Positions 15,313-27,245 of a DNA stretch of 64,000 bases are shown piece after piece. The notes under the pieces were generated by a model that saw nothing but the letters and a program-made list of their open reading frames with translations, was not told the origin of the DNA and did not search any database. Every line of letters begins with the position of its first letter. Position 1 is the first letter of the stretch. Position numbers and translations under genes: made by a program. The DNA comes from Podospora comata (taxonomy: Eukaryota; Ascomycota; Sordariomycetes; Sordariales; Podosporaceae), in the NCBI GenBank assembly GCA_017354895.1, contig CP071493.1, positions 5,456,001-5,520,000 of the forward strand. The letters are read 5' to 3'.

Positions 15313-17176
15313 ATGGATCCGTTTGGGGAACCGGCCGCCGACACCTTGGCCGCGGCTCGTCTTCACGTCCAAGCCCTGACCGACTGTGGATTACCCCGCG
15401 AGGCTCTTTTGCGGGCTCTTCTGGAAAACTATGGCGATGGTATGTTGGCGCGCCAAGTTGGCGGTTGATTGCGAGTGTTAACGTGAGAATAGGGTCATCA
15501 ACTGGGACTGGAGCCACCACCGTGGCGCCTGTGGGGATGGAGATGGGCGGCTACTCTCAACAATCGCAACAGCAGCTCCACCAACAGCAACAACAGCAAC
15601 AGCCACACCCACAATTACAGCAGCAACAGGCGCTTCCTTCACCACAGTTGCCGTCGCAGGTGAACCAGCCAATCATTCCGGGGAAAATGATGCAGCACAA
15701 CTTTGGTTACCATCATGGCACACGGCTGTCGATATCGACTACCTCGAGCTCGCAGTCATCAGCTTCCGGGAGGGCCAGCATACTATCGACGGCAACCACC
15801 ATGAGCTCCGTCTCGTCTCAAGCAGCAGGAGGACAGGATATTGCGCCGCTTCCCACGCCGCCTGCGCCGCCCGTAAAGAGCAACAACCGGGGCACTTCCA
15901 AACCGCAAGGCGCATACTGGTGCACCTTTTGTGACGTTGCTTTCCAGCGCAAGTTTGACTGGAAAAGACACGAGGACGAGTTCCACGAGAGATACAAGCG
16001 CTATCCGTGTCCCAACTGCAATCGGATCTTCTGGGGAGCCAATACGTTCAATCAGCACCACAAGAACGCCCACGGCTGCACGACATGCCCGCACGCGGAT
16101 CGGGTGGTGCGCTATACACAGCGCAAAACAGCATGGTAAGTTCCGTCCTTCATTTTGCTTTCTTATTTCTGCGCCTTCAATGTTTCTGAAGGTGGGGTAA
16201 GCAGCAGGATTTCTGTCCCGATCCTTGCTCAGCTGCCCGCCCCCAAATAAGGCTGCCAACATGGCGGCCAGAGTTGAACACTCGATCTGGTCAGTGAAGC
16301 GGACCAGAACGGACCACTGACGTGCTGTTTTCAGGGCCTGCGGATTTTGCGGAGGTTTTCTTGCCAGCCGCGATCGGTATTTCGACCATGTCGCCCGCCA
16401 TTATGAGGATGGATGCAACAAGGGACACTGGAACCACTCACTCGTAATCTACGGCCTACTTCACCAACCTTCGATCAGCAATGCATGGAAGGAGCTCAAT
16501 GCTGCACTCTACGGTCATTTACCACGCGATCAGCAGCCAATGCTGGAATGGGATGCCAAGGTGACTGGCAATGCGCCCGGCTTCCTGGAGGGTGAAAGCC
16601 CCGGCAAACTCCAGGATTTACTCGAATTCTTTAACGAAAGTAACGACGACCCGAGATTTCTTGCACGACTCGCCCACGACCAGGCGAAGATTCGATTCCG
16701 GCATGAGGTACTGCAGCCTGGCGGCATGTCTCCCACCGACATGGCGTCACGGCCTATTTCGGAGCCCCCGAAGCTGAAGTCCTCTGCTTCAGCTCAGACA
16801 CTTTTGTCAAACAAGCACATGTCCTCGCCGCAGCCCTCGGGGGGGTCTGATGGGCCACCACCTGCATACGACAGTAGTTCTGTACAGCATGTCTTGAAGA
16901 AGCAGCGAAGCATGGCTCCTTCACTGGATGCATCGTATTCGAAGCCTCATATGTTTAGCACACCAACACCGCAACAACAGCCGCTGCCACAACCACCACA
17001 ATTACCTTCTCAAAAGCTGATTAACAACCCGTTTCTTACTGCAGCGCCGGAACCTCAACCTCCCAACCTGCTGGGGATTCAACTGGAAACTACGGCGTCT
17101 GGAGGATTTTACGACTTGACGCTTACACATGTGCACCCGCACATTCAGGGGCACAGCATGAGTGATATTGCACAGC

Positions 17177-17207
<31 letters not shown>

Positions 17208-17424
17208 GCAACAACAACAGCAACAGCAACAGCAATTATTACAGCAGCGGCAGCAGCAACTATCGCCGCAAGAACACCAGCCACAGTTCCTGCCGCAGAT
17301 TAACCCGATCAATTTATACGACGACTGGAGTAGCATGGTGGGGACGATGGTAGACGACGGGTCGGGGACGACATGGTGGCAGACGACACAGCATCAAGGT
17401 ACACATCAAGGACCACCGCAGTGA
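15313..17424 (+). CDS. C2H2 zinc-finger transcription factor with polyglutamine tracts
   Basis: Exons 15313-15439, 15493-16135 and 16335-17424 give 619 residues; introns are 53 and 199 bases. Three tandem C2H2-like fingers lie at about residues 183-285: CTFCDVAFQRKFDWKRHEDE, CPNCNRIFWGANTFNQHHKN, and CGFCGGFLASRDRYFDHVAR after the second intron. An extra Cys/His pair (CTTCPHADR) sits before the third finger. The N-terminus is short and helical, followed by Gln/Pro/Ser-rich sequence, including a glutamine stretch near residue 60 and a pure run of about 21 Gln encoded at 17173-17235. The protein is likely a nuclear DNA-binding regulator; targets cannot be read from sequence. The long leader and small upstream frame suggest post-transcriptional control. 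Confidence 0.88.
17173..17235 (+). repeat. CAA/CAG tract encoding about 21 glutamines
   Basis: Mixed CAA and CAG codons in frame within the C2H2 regulator, mostly CAA at first and more CAG toward the end. Such tracts are prone to length change between strains. Confidence 0.95.
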
Positions 17425-19740
17425 TTTTTCCAAGTCGCTCTTCATATCACAGCACTTTTTTTTTTTTCCCCGCTACATCACCAAAACCTTTTTCTTTGTT
17501 TGGAAACCCTCGGATTTGGACACGGTGCTTGAAAACAGGCAAGGCGTTATTCTGGGCAGCTGTTTTTCTTCTTTCCTCGAATACCCTTCTGAACATTTCT
17601 CTTCTTATACCCCCCCTTTTGCGGGCCTGTCATTACTATATCATTGTTTTTCGCACACTTTTGGAACCATTTACCTGTCGATTAGGTTGTTCTTTTTTTT
17701 CTGGTGTTTTTTGTTTTGGATTTTGGACCATTTGGGTTTATATACGACATGGGTTGGACAGGAAGGAAGGCAAGGCATTGGAGGGGAAATGGGCGGAGGT
17801 CAAGCAAGCAAGCAATGTGAATTTTGCGATGGAGGCATAAGTGGTTTGGGCAAAGGGTGTGCGGAGGTGGTGAAAGTTTCTGGATTTGTTCCATTTGGAG
17901 ATTAGGCGTTCCATTATTGAGTACGGGAGATGAAAAAGTCTGACCGGGATGGCGAAAGGCGAGGGTTGTGGGGTTGAGGGAGAGGACTGAAGGGGGGGGG
18001 GGGACAGGGGATGTTTTTTTGTATTATATATTTGCTCCGGTTCCCAAGCATGGTGTGCGCCCCCCCTTGGGAACCTGGAAAGCAAGGCAACGGAGAGATT
18101 TCGGACTTGGGGTAAATAAAATCCTTGAATCTGTCACCTTTGTCTTTTTTCCATGCTGCAATAGTGGATGGATCCCGGGGCCACAAGGAGTATGATGGGA
18201 CGGATAGATTGTGTATACCATGTCCCAATCTCGGAACCGCTCCAACACTCCGGTACCGATATTCATCAACTGGGCAGAGTTTGCTAACTTGGGGAGGAAT
18301 CCACAGTTTGACCGTTGCCCAGAAGCATGTGATCGACAGATCTGCCTTGCCTGCCGGGCGCGGTGGGTTTTGGCGGTGGTTGTGGAGAAGAAGTTAAAGG
18401 CCCGGGGTGGAGGGGGTGTTTTGGGGCGGCTCCGCAGAGCTCCGCAAACCCCGTTGTAATAAAACGGTTTTAGGGAGTGGAAGTGGGATGGGTAGGCTGA
18501 ATCAAGCGCGGGTCCGGGATATATGGTGGGGGGGGGGGGAGGGGGAAAAGGAAAAGTCTGGTGGTATTGGGTAGGGAAGTTGGGGGGACTAGGTTGGTTG
18601 TTGGTGATTCGGTCTTGGAGAAAAGTATATTGTAGAGCTGGATAAGTTGGATAGTACCTGAAGTGTGCTGGTCTTGGAGGTGACATGTGGCTTTTAAGCT
18701 ACCAGGTTGGATATTCGGTTTGTAAGGGTTGTTTCTGAAGATGTGGTCATGTAGTTGAATATCTTGCGTGATGCTACTAGCAAAATGTCACATTGCTGAT
18801 GATATCTCTAACCGGTAAACTGGATTTTCATCTCAACTTTTGTTTTGGTTCATTGATAAGCTGTTAGAAGCACAAAAGATCAGCTGAGCTTTGGGAGAAA
18901 AAGGAAGGGAGTATAGCTGGTATGGCTGCTCCTTCCCTACACTCGCACAATAACCTCACTGCACACACTCACCAATCTGCGTCACACATTTCATTCAAAA
19001 ATACCCCGCGTCGAACAGAGTTATGAGAAATCAGCCCGCGTTATTTCCAACTATTCCCATCAACAAGTTAGTAACTCGGAGTTTTCAACCCCCCGAGTTA
19101 TCAATCATGGACTCACCTCTAACCCCCCAGCCCGACCTGCAAAAGATCTTCGCAGCTCCCGGGGCCTCACATACCATCCGGCCTCGTCGTCAAGAAGAAA
19201 CATGACAAAGCATACCAAGACACAGCCCATACCTTCACCCCGATCCCCGGGGTGGTCCAGACCCAAGTCATACCGGTTTTCTCCCAATCTAACCACGCCA
19301 CACAATATACATCACGCATGGCGTTGCTAGAACAACAACAAAACGGCCTAAGGAAAAACGTACATGTAAGCGACCCTTTTTTGAAAAGCGGGAAAACAAA
19401 AGGGGAACTGTCGCGATTCGCCCAACCAAACTTTACACCATGCGTTTTATTCGCTTGGCGCAGGTAATGTAGGTTTGGGATTGCCTGCCGGGTTGGTACA
19501 AGCCGATATGCATGGAGCTATGTGTGTGTGTGCTTACTGTGCAGTGGGTTGATATTAGCCAACCGATTGTCGAGGAATTATTGGGTGGGCGTCGTGGTGG
19601 TGGATGGGAGGCTATTTGTGGATGGCAGGGGTTGTTGAATCTTGATGGTTTCGGAGAGGAGTATATAAGTAGTGATAGTCTCGGACTTTTTGGGAGCATG
19701 AAAAAGGTGTAACAGGGCTCTTCAAGGCTCGTTGAACAAG
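17425..19740. other. Gene-free 2.3-kb region with guanine runs
   Basis: No supported gene. Twelve-base G runs lie at 17992-18003 and 18528-18539, with T-rich stretches before them that are probably the 3' UTR of the C2H2 gene. The last 100 bases hold the promoter of the GMC oxidoreductase. Confidence 0.5.
19662..19669 (+). promoter_or_regulatory. TATA-like box (TATATAAG) before the GMC gene
   Basis: It lies 72 bases before the ATG at 19741 and fits a core promoter position with a short leader. It is inferred from sequence and spacing only. Confidence 0.5.
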
Positions 19741-21596
19741 ATGGCGAGGTTGCTGCTGTGTTCTGTTCAGCTGCTTGTGGCGAGGATCGTGGGGGTTGGA
19801 GCTCAGGCGCCGGGTGGTAGTACGTATGATTATGTGAGTGTTTCACCGTGTTGCTTGGAAGACCTCTGGCTGATTTATGACAGGTTATTGTGGGAGGTGG
19901 TACGGCGGGCCTTGCTCTTGCTACAAGGTTGAGTCTTGGTTTGCCCAATGCCAAAATAGTTGTTATCGAGGCTGGGCCTTCTGGCCTGCATGAGGATGGC
20001 ATCAACGTTCCTGGTTTGAAAGGGAGCACGATCGGAGGAAAGTATGACTGGTACTTTCCGACTGTACCCCAGAAAGCCTTGAACAATCGGGTTGTTTTCA
20101 ACCCCCGTGGTAAAGTGCTTGGTGGCTCGTCCGCCCTGAACTTGCTCACTTGGGACCGTCCGGCGGCGAGGGAGATTGAGAAGTGGAAGGAGTTGGGCAA
20201 TCCGGGATGGGGCTGGAAGGAGATGGAGGCGGCTATGGAGAAGGCCGAGACGTTTGTGGGTGGACCGCCTGGCTCAGGGACCAAGGGTCCGATATATGCG
20301 CTGTACAATCGACAGCAGGCGCCTTTCCTGAATGCTGTTGCCCCCGCAGTTTCGAGTCTCCATGGTATCCCGCTGAACTCGGACTCGATCCAGGGGAATC
20401 CCATCGGCATCGGGTACCAGCCTACCAATGTGAACCCGACGTCCTACAACCGGTCCTACAGCGCGAATGAGTATCTTCCCAAGGCAAAATCAAACCTGGT
20501 GGTCTTGACCGAAACTCGCGTCGCCAAGGTCAACTTGAAGAAAAGCGGCAAGCTTCAGCGGGCAACTGGTGTTACCCTTACTGACGGGACCGTCATCACA
20601 GCCCGCAACGAGGTTATCTTGTCTGCGGGATCTATACAGTCGCCAAACCTTCTCGAGTTGTCAGGTATTGGCGGGAGTGACATTCTCAAAGCCGCCAAAA
20701 TCAAACAGCTCATCGACCTCCCTGGAGTTGGGGAGAACTATCAAGAGCACCTCCTGGTGTCGATCAGCTATCAAGTTCGAGACGACTTCATTACCGGCGA
20801 CAGAGTCAACTATAACTCAACTTACAGAGAAGAACAATGGAACCGCCGCCTCAACAACCTGTCCTCTTGGTTCGACGACGCTCGCTTTTCAATACTGTTC
20901 GCCAACTGGAAGCAGATTATTGGTGGTTCTGACAACGCCCAGGTCGCCCTGGCCCGCTCTGTTCTCGCTGGGTCGAAAGATGTTGGCCACAAGTGGAAGC
21001 TAGAGCAGCTTTCCGACCCCAAGATCCCCCAAATCGAGATGATCTTTACCTCTCGGTATTTTGGCAATAAGGGATACCCCCCTGTTGGATCCCCCTTGAA
21101 TGGAAAAGGCTTTATGGCCATCATCGTCGGCCTCATGCACCCCCTCGCAACAGGGAGCGTGCATATCGACCCTGCCAACGCCACCCTTGGGAGCCCAATT
21201 ATTGATCCAAAGTTTCTCAACAACGAATATGACATCCAGGGATTGATTCACGCGTTGAAGTTTGCGAGGAAGATCTTCCAGACGGAGCCGCTCAAGTCGG
21301 TGGTGGTGAGCGAATATGAACCCGGGCTGGATGCGGTCAAGACGGATGCTGAGTGGAGGGCGTATTTGTTGCGGAATATGGGGATCATTTTTCATCCCAT
21401 GTGCACTGCGGCGATGCTGCCGAAGAAGGACGGCGGGGTGGTGGATCCGAAGCTGGTGGTGTATGGAACGGAGAACCTGAGGGTTGTGGATGCGAGTGTG
21501 ATTCCGGTCCAGATATCGGCGCATCCGCAGACGGTGGTGTATGGGATTGCGGAGAAGGCGGCGGAGATTATCATCAAGGAGGGGAAGGGGAGGTAA
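19741..21596 (+). CDS. Secreted GMC-family FAD oxidoreductase (AA3-like)
   Basis: Glucose-methanol-choline oxidoreductase, which oxidises alcohols or sugars using FAD. Two exons (19741-19833, 19884-21596; 50-base intron) give 601 residues. The first exon encodes a probable signal peptide (LLLCSVQLLVARIVG, cleavage near GAQA), so the enzyme is likely secreted. The FAD motif VIVGGGTAGLALATRL follows directly. The signature RGKVLGGSSALN is present. The two C-terminal active-site histidines are at about 535 (FHPMCTAAM, with Cys where Gly is usual) and 578 (ISAHPQTVVYG). The substrate cannot be fixed: aryl-alcohol, glucose or choline-type oxidases and dehydrogenases are all possible. It is convergent with the amidoligase-family gene, 382 bases apart. 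Confidence 0.92.
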
Positions 21597-21978
21597 CAAG
21601 GAAGGGAGACGGGCAGGATGTGGGAAACATATGAAAACGGGTACATAAGGGAAGATTCGAGGGGTTCGGGGCATATTCAACAGAGATGCCTTTGACAGTA
21701 ACACTGTGCAAGTCCCCGTAGCTTCTCTGACGTCTACTGCTCGTGATAGCTATGTGATGCTTGCTGAATAATAATGTGGAATATCAAAACTGAATAGGAG
21801 GCAAAGACAGGAAATATACGAGCAAGATCCAAGCCCTAACATGAATGAGGTGTCTACTCTAGAAAAAAGCAATGCTCAGCTAAAACGCTCACTGATGTAT
21901 TGTTAATGCCACCGTCTTTTCATCCCATCTATCTTTCAGTTGCACTGCTTTGGGGTGACACAATGCAGGCAATTTCCT
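21597..21978. terminator. Convergent 3' region between GMC and amidoligase genes
   Basis: Both genes end here within 382 bases, so both polyadenylation regions must lie inside. A/T-rich stretches such as AATAATAATG at about 21767-21776 are compatible. Nothing else is seen. Confidence 0.4.
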
Positions 21979-23403
21979 CTAATTCTCCCGTGTGATCTTC
22001 TCTACAAAGCTACGGGAGAGGTCGTGCGACACGCCCAAGTCTTCCATCAACTGAGCGAAATCCCGCCCCAAGCGCTCTCCCCGCGTCTCCTGCCCAACCA
22101 CCGTCACCCGCTGGCTCTCTCGTGACTTCTGCAGCAATCGACCCAGCGTGACCTCGAAGCGACCATCCGACTTGCACGCCGAAACCTCGACAATGGTAGC
22201 GCCAATCGTGAGCCATCCCAACACCATATCGATGCTGGTGGATCCTTCCATGAAACGAAATTCTATTGTTCTCGGATTGGTTCTTGCCCGTTCGTCCTCA
22301 AGGCCAAAAGCGCTGAAGTTGAAGCCCAATCGTCGGTGCATTCGAGTGTCGCCAGAGAGCAGCTTTCCGAGCTCTTCGTGGGAGGTTTTACTCCAAATCT
22401 CCCGAAAGGCAGCCAGTTCCTTTGCCGAGACAGTCTTTTGCCCGCATATTGCTCGGACGATCTGCTTATCGGAGATGTCATGTGCCTGTCGGGCGACGGC
22501 CTGGCGGGTGAGAAGGCCTTCCAACCCGTCGAGACTCCTCGCCAGCCGACTGTGCTTCACGAGCTCGAATCCCCACGAGTAGACGTTGTCATAATTGGGA
22601 GACTTGGGGTCCCTGGTGCTGCGGAGGGTGGGTTCAGATACCCAAAGGATGGTTGCGAGTCTCTTCAGTGTCGACAGAGAGTAGGGTTGGTCATCGATGC
22701 GTCCGAGATGGCAGTGCGTATCACAACTTCCGTTGATAACCAGCCGGTGTTTCGACATCAACGCCTTTAGAACCCTTTGAACACGATGGCGGGTTTGGCG
22801 GTCGTAAGCCAGCATTTTGGGTGAGCAAAGCTCGGCCGACGCCCAAGTATATCCTTTCAGCAACTTTTCCCTCTCCAAAGGCTCCGGGGACCCAGCTTTC
22901 TTCACGATCCATGCCGACGCCCAGAACTCGCTTTCCTTCTGTCCTCCTTCCTCAATCTCGGCTTTGGTGATGGCGTTCTCTCCCGTCTCTTTGATTGTTT
23001 GGGCCAAGAGGGCCAAAACCTGCTGTTGACTAGCGGGCTTGTTGCCAGGATACAACGCCGTCTGGAGAGGTCGCGGATCGTTTGGCTCGGGATCAGAACA
23101 CCCCGGAATCAGGAGCGGGTAGAGATACTTGAGCTCAACCGCCAGAGTGACGTCTTCCAGTCTGTCCTCAGACTCATCGTTCTCCAGCTCGATGTCCAAC
23201 TTGGGGCTGTCGTGGTAATGGTGACCGGTGTGATGGTTGAAAACGTAAGGGATTCTCTCCGAGTTTGGGGTTCCTTTCACGGCTCGACAGAAGCACCCCA
23301 AGAAGGCCCAGATACCGCGCGTCTTAAGTTCTTGCTCCACAACCACCGTGGGCGTGGGCAGATCCACAGGCCAACTACCCATGGCACCGAGCTGCCGTCT
23401 CAT
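21979..23403 (-). CDS. Putative amidoligase-family protein (Amidoligase_2-like)
   Basis: Single-exon frame; the first ATG at 23403 gives 474 residues. I assign it to the amidoligase (COOH-NH2 ligase) superfamily, whose proteins are thought to join carboxylates to amines with ATP. Family-like landmarks occur in order: TLAVELKYLYPLL (the opening strand with its Glu), GSCDTHCHLGR (where family members have a Gly-x-His-x-His-like motif), LKRLATILWVSEPTL, and RTIEFRFMEGSTSIDMVLGW near the end. The N-terminal 80 residues are not recognised. No signal peptide or membrane segment is seen, so it is probably cytosolic. The substrate is unknown. The residue pattern supports the superfamily, but activity is an inference. 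Confidence 0.72.
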   Translation of the reverse strand: MRRQLGAMGSWPVDLPTPTVVVEQELKTRGIWAFLGCFCRAVKGTPNSERIPYVFNHHTGHHYHDSPKLDIELENDESEDRLEDVTLAVELKYLYPLLIPGCSDPEPNDPRPLQTALYPGNKPASQQQVLALLAQTIKETGENAITKAEIEEGGQKESEFWASAWIVKKAGSPEPLEREKLLKGYTWASAELCSPKMLAYDRQTRHRVQRVLKALMSKHRLVINGSCDTHCHLGRIDDQPYSLSTLKRLATILWVSEPTLRSTRDPKSPNYDNVYSWGFELVKHSRLARSLDGLEGLLTRQAVARQAHDISDKQIVRAICGQKTVSAKELAAFREIWSKTSHEELGKLLSGDTRMHRRLGFNFSAFGLEDERARTNPRTIEFRFMEGSTSIDMVLGWLTIGATIVEVSACKSDGRFEVTLGRLLQKSRESQRVTVVGQETRGERLGRDFAQLMEDLGVSHDLSRSFVEKITREN

Positions 23404-26400
23404 CTGATCTGGCAGCAAATTGAATTGATATTTTGGCTGAACACAGGATATTTGGTACTCCAGTCACCCTCATGCCCATCCGCATTCCTTGGTTGCGAAG
23501 CTTCTGGCATCAACAGAGAAAGGAGAGCCACCTCGACAGAATACTTTCTAGGTCACAACAGCAAAACCTGGCACTCTAATATTCTGGCAACATTCAGATA
23601 AGAGAACACTTCGGGACATTGGGCGTCAGCAGAGCAACTAGCCGGTATGACAGGTCAACGAATCTTACCAAAGGGAGCTGCGGCGAGCCTCACGAATCTA
23701 AGATAAGATCCAACGCTCCCCCTCCAAGTACCCAAAAACCCGAGTTCGGGGCGAAGAGCATGTAATGCGAGTCAGCATGCCGCAAGAAAACGTGGGGAGT
23801 TGATGTCCCACAAGTACCTGGAAGCCCCGTGCCACCCCAATAATCGAATAAACGCCTAGACAAACCGAAAACTACCAACAACTCGAGCCCGACCGGACAG
23901 CTCGGTAGGTAAAGTGACAAGTCATCTCTGGCCCCCCTCTTATTCATAATCCATGACTGTTGGTACCTAATGACAGCGGTGTACTTGTCCAGATTGGGGG
24001 AATTCCCGGCAGGCCATGGCGCATTGGAGTTTGCCGTTGGCTACGATCAAGACAAGAAGCACGAAAACACCAAGAGTTTGCAGACAGGGGGGCTGCATGA
24101 CCCCGTGCATGCTTGATACATCACTAGACTCCCACTTTTGCACCTCAAGTCGAGCGCTGTTCCCTGTCGTACAAGGTGTCATTTTTTGCGCGCTCGGTTG
24201 AGACCCCTATAACGCCATTCACATTGCTTCTTGGTAGGAGTAGTCCCCCCTTTCTCTTTTCTCACCGCAGGTGTGCACTCACCTATCCCAGCAACGCATC
24301 CCGTGACGAGTTCGTGTGGGATTTGTGGGTCGTCGCCGATAAGAGCAACGATGAGTTCGCCATCTTGCAGCAGATGGCCACGATGGCCGGCCCACACACA
24401 GACTCGGCACAGTGAGAGCCATGGAATCCAGAGAGCGGTCAAACTCTCCGTTTTCAGACATTTATTGACCAAACAAAATGTCTCTCCCACTCATTTTCAC
24501 ACCACTACCCCCCATGCTTGGATAGCCCCGCCCCCACACTGCTCGTGTTTTGCTCCTCTCCCGCTGTGCCGTACGATGGTATTCCTGGGCGAGGATGGGG
24601 TTGATTGGAGAAGGAAAGATGCCGAGACAAACGCCGGGCCGGACGTCAATCGAATCTCACACTTTCGCAGAAGTTGCTGAAATCGAAAAAGATGACACGA
24701 CTCGCAACATCAACCATTAAAGAGCTTTGAATAAGCCGAGAAGGAAATCAAAGCATTCAATTCAACTTAGATCATGGCGGGACGGGCTTATTTCAGGCAA
24801 AGTCAAAAGCCCAATCCAACCCGGCATATATACGATATATCTTCTCCCACACACCAAGTCTTCGGGTATTTCCAAGTTACGCCAGGTTTTCTCGATCTGG
24901 TTCGATGCGCGGCCGATGCCGAGGAGGAAGGTAAGGAGGGCGGCACCGCGGACGCCGCCCCGCCCGTTCCGCCTGCACAGACTCTGCTTGATTGCAACCC
25001 GGCGAGTGGACCGCGTATGCGTGTTATGCTGTTTGTTGCTGCTGTACATATGCAACGGCGTAGAGGAGGACGGTGGTGGTGGTTGGCAGGTGTCATTCGG
25101 TGTTTTGGGTCTGGAGGGTTGTAAAGGAGGGCGGTATTATGCTCATCATTCTCTTTTTCCTGTTGCTGATGTGTGCTTGCGTGATTGATGTAAGGATCAG
25201 ACATTGGTTGATACCCTACCTTACAGTGTTGTGTGACTTTTTCCTGTTGGTTGCTTTCGGATGTTAGACGCCGGCAGATGGAAAAAGGGTGAGAATGGCG
25301 GTGGGTCGTGACTGAAGCGGATATCAGCACGACATGGTTTTTTTACGGTGGACAGGAAAGGTAAGGTAGATGTGGTGTGTTTGTGTAACGTGGGGAACTC
25401 GGTTGATTTTTTTTCTGGGTACCTATCTTTTTTGGCCCGGCTGACGGCAGGGTTGACTCCAAGATGATGTGATGTGTGACAAGGGTGAGCAGGGGTGGAT
25501 TTGCTGATATGTCAGTGTTTGTTTGGGAATTCATGTGATGGGGCTGGACTGTTCTATTTGATGTCAAGTAATAAGGTATGGTGTTTTCTGTTGGTTGGAC
25601 GCGCGCTTGTCTCAGTGGGATAAGAGGTGGTGGTGGCGGTTGGGTGTGACACGTATGTAGAATGTGAGCTGGATACTGGAAGGGGTAAGCCGGGAGGGTG
25701 TATGGGTGCTTTTGGAGCGAGGATTTGTGTAACGGGGTGTTGGGAGAAGGAGAAAAGAACGGCTTGCAATTGGAGGGGAAGGATATGTTGCAGAGAAACC
25801 CAGGCTAGCCCGCAAACCTTCTTTTTTTCTCTTTTAATTATCTTGCGATTACGTTAGCTACAAGGATGAGTTACTGGTGTTGACTTAGTTCGACCTCAGC
25901 TTCGTGAGAGCTGCCCGGTTTTATATTGAAGTATCCACGTGCTTTATAGAGGAATTTAGCTTGTTACTGACTAGTAGCCTAATACCTACGTATCTAGATA
26001 GACGAACTGGTGTTCAGTGCTTTCTCTTGAGACTTAAGCTCTGAAATTCTTCAACCAGCTTTAGTTGGCCCACCCATGATCAAGGTGCCTGGTAGTCAAG
26101 GACACCTACGTTGGTTAGCTATCTATGCTCGCGATTTCAAGTTCCGAGTCGGCCTTTTTTCTCAGAACCTACGTATTGTCTTACTTAATCGACACAAGTT
26201 GGTATGCAACAAGAGAAAATGGGCATCTGGGATTGATTTATGTTCGATGTCGTAGGTCAAGATGACTGCCGTGAACTTGATATCTCACTGATCATAGATA
26301 TGATTCCAGGGTCTTTTGATGTTGCGTGCTATGATAATGTACCAACGTCTTCAACGATATTCAAATTGAGGCATTGAATTTGTCGTAGTCTAATCAAATG

Positions 26401-26775
26401 GGGCTAGTCAGACACACCTTCTCTGATCGTCATGACAGCTAAGAGCTTGAAAGAACAAGAACACAATGAAGCAGGGGAGATCACTAGTCAGGAGATCGGC
26501 TGAAGTTGGCAAACAGCAAACACTTGGATTTACATTAGATGGTCTGTTTGTCGAAGACTTCAAAACCCCAGAGTTCCGCCTCATCCATCGCTTCCCCTCC
26601 CCCTTGACCGCCGCCTTTTAGCTGCATAGAAAACCAGACGAAGATGATCCCACCGAGTTGTGCTGGCGAGCATGGTGGAGCTGAAAGGGAATAGCACACC
26701 ACGCTGGACTTGTGTCATCATGGTCCAGGACGGGGGCCACAACTCGAAGGCATCAACTAGTGCGAGGCCTGCCCC
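23404..26775. other. Gene-poor 3.4-kb region
   Basis: No supported gene on either strand. Open frames such as the minus-strand one at 24803-25330 have mixed composition and no domain. The part around 25860-26560 is visibly A/T-richer than its flanks and could be an old decayed repeat, but I recognise no element. Confidence 0.45.
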
Positions 26776-27243
26776 TTAGCAACTAACGCCACCAGGGCAG
26801 CAGTCCTTGGAGCAGTTGACAATGCAGAGCTGGTCGTTAACGCTGCCTCTGCGGCAGCCGGGGATGCAGATGTTGTAGCAATAGGAGAAGTAGTCCTTGC
26901 CGCAGCAGGCCTTGGTGCACTTGATGGACGAGACCTCATTGTTATGGCCCGAGGTGGTGACGCTCATGTGAGAGCGGTCTCTGGCCGTCCACAGCCTCTC
27001 GACGCAGCCGCCGTGCCTGTAGAACTCGCATTCGCCGTTCTTGACCTCATAGCTGCTGAGCTGTTGGTGATGATGAGAGCATCGTCAGCATTCCGACTTC
27101 TTGGATGGACACCGGGCTATCTTACCTTGTCGTTCATGTTGGAGGGAATGCTGTAGCACCTCCCGATCTCGGCCTCCGAGATCGTCACACAAGGTCCTCC
27201 CATGTCGGGCAGATCGCAGTACTTGACATAGGGGTTCGAAAGG

Positions 27244-27245
27244 TA
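27244..27245. repeat. TA target-site duplication, left copy
   Basis: TA directly flanking the left inverted repeat; the partner copy is at 29201-29202. TA duplication is the rule for Tc1/mariner/Pogo elements. Confidence 0.85.

Noticed and set aside
19741-24000. Secondary-metabolite gene cluster around the GMC gene
   Set aside because: No polyketide synthase, peptide synthetase, terpene cyclase or P450 in the window; one oxidase and one ligase-like gene are not enough.
24803-25330. 175-codon minus-strand frame in the gene-poor region
   Set aside because: Mixed low-complexity composition, no domain and no consistent exon structure.
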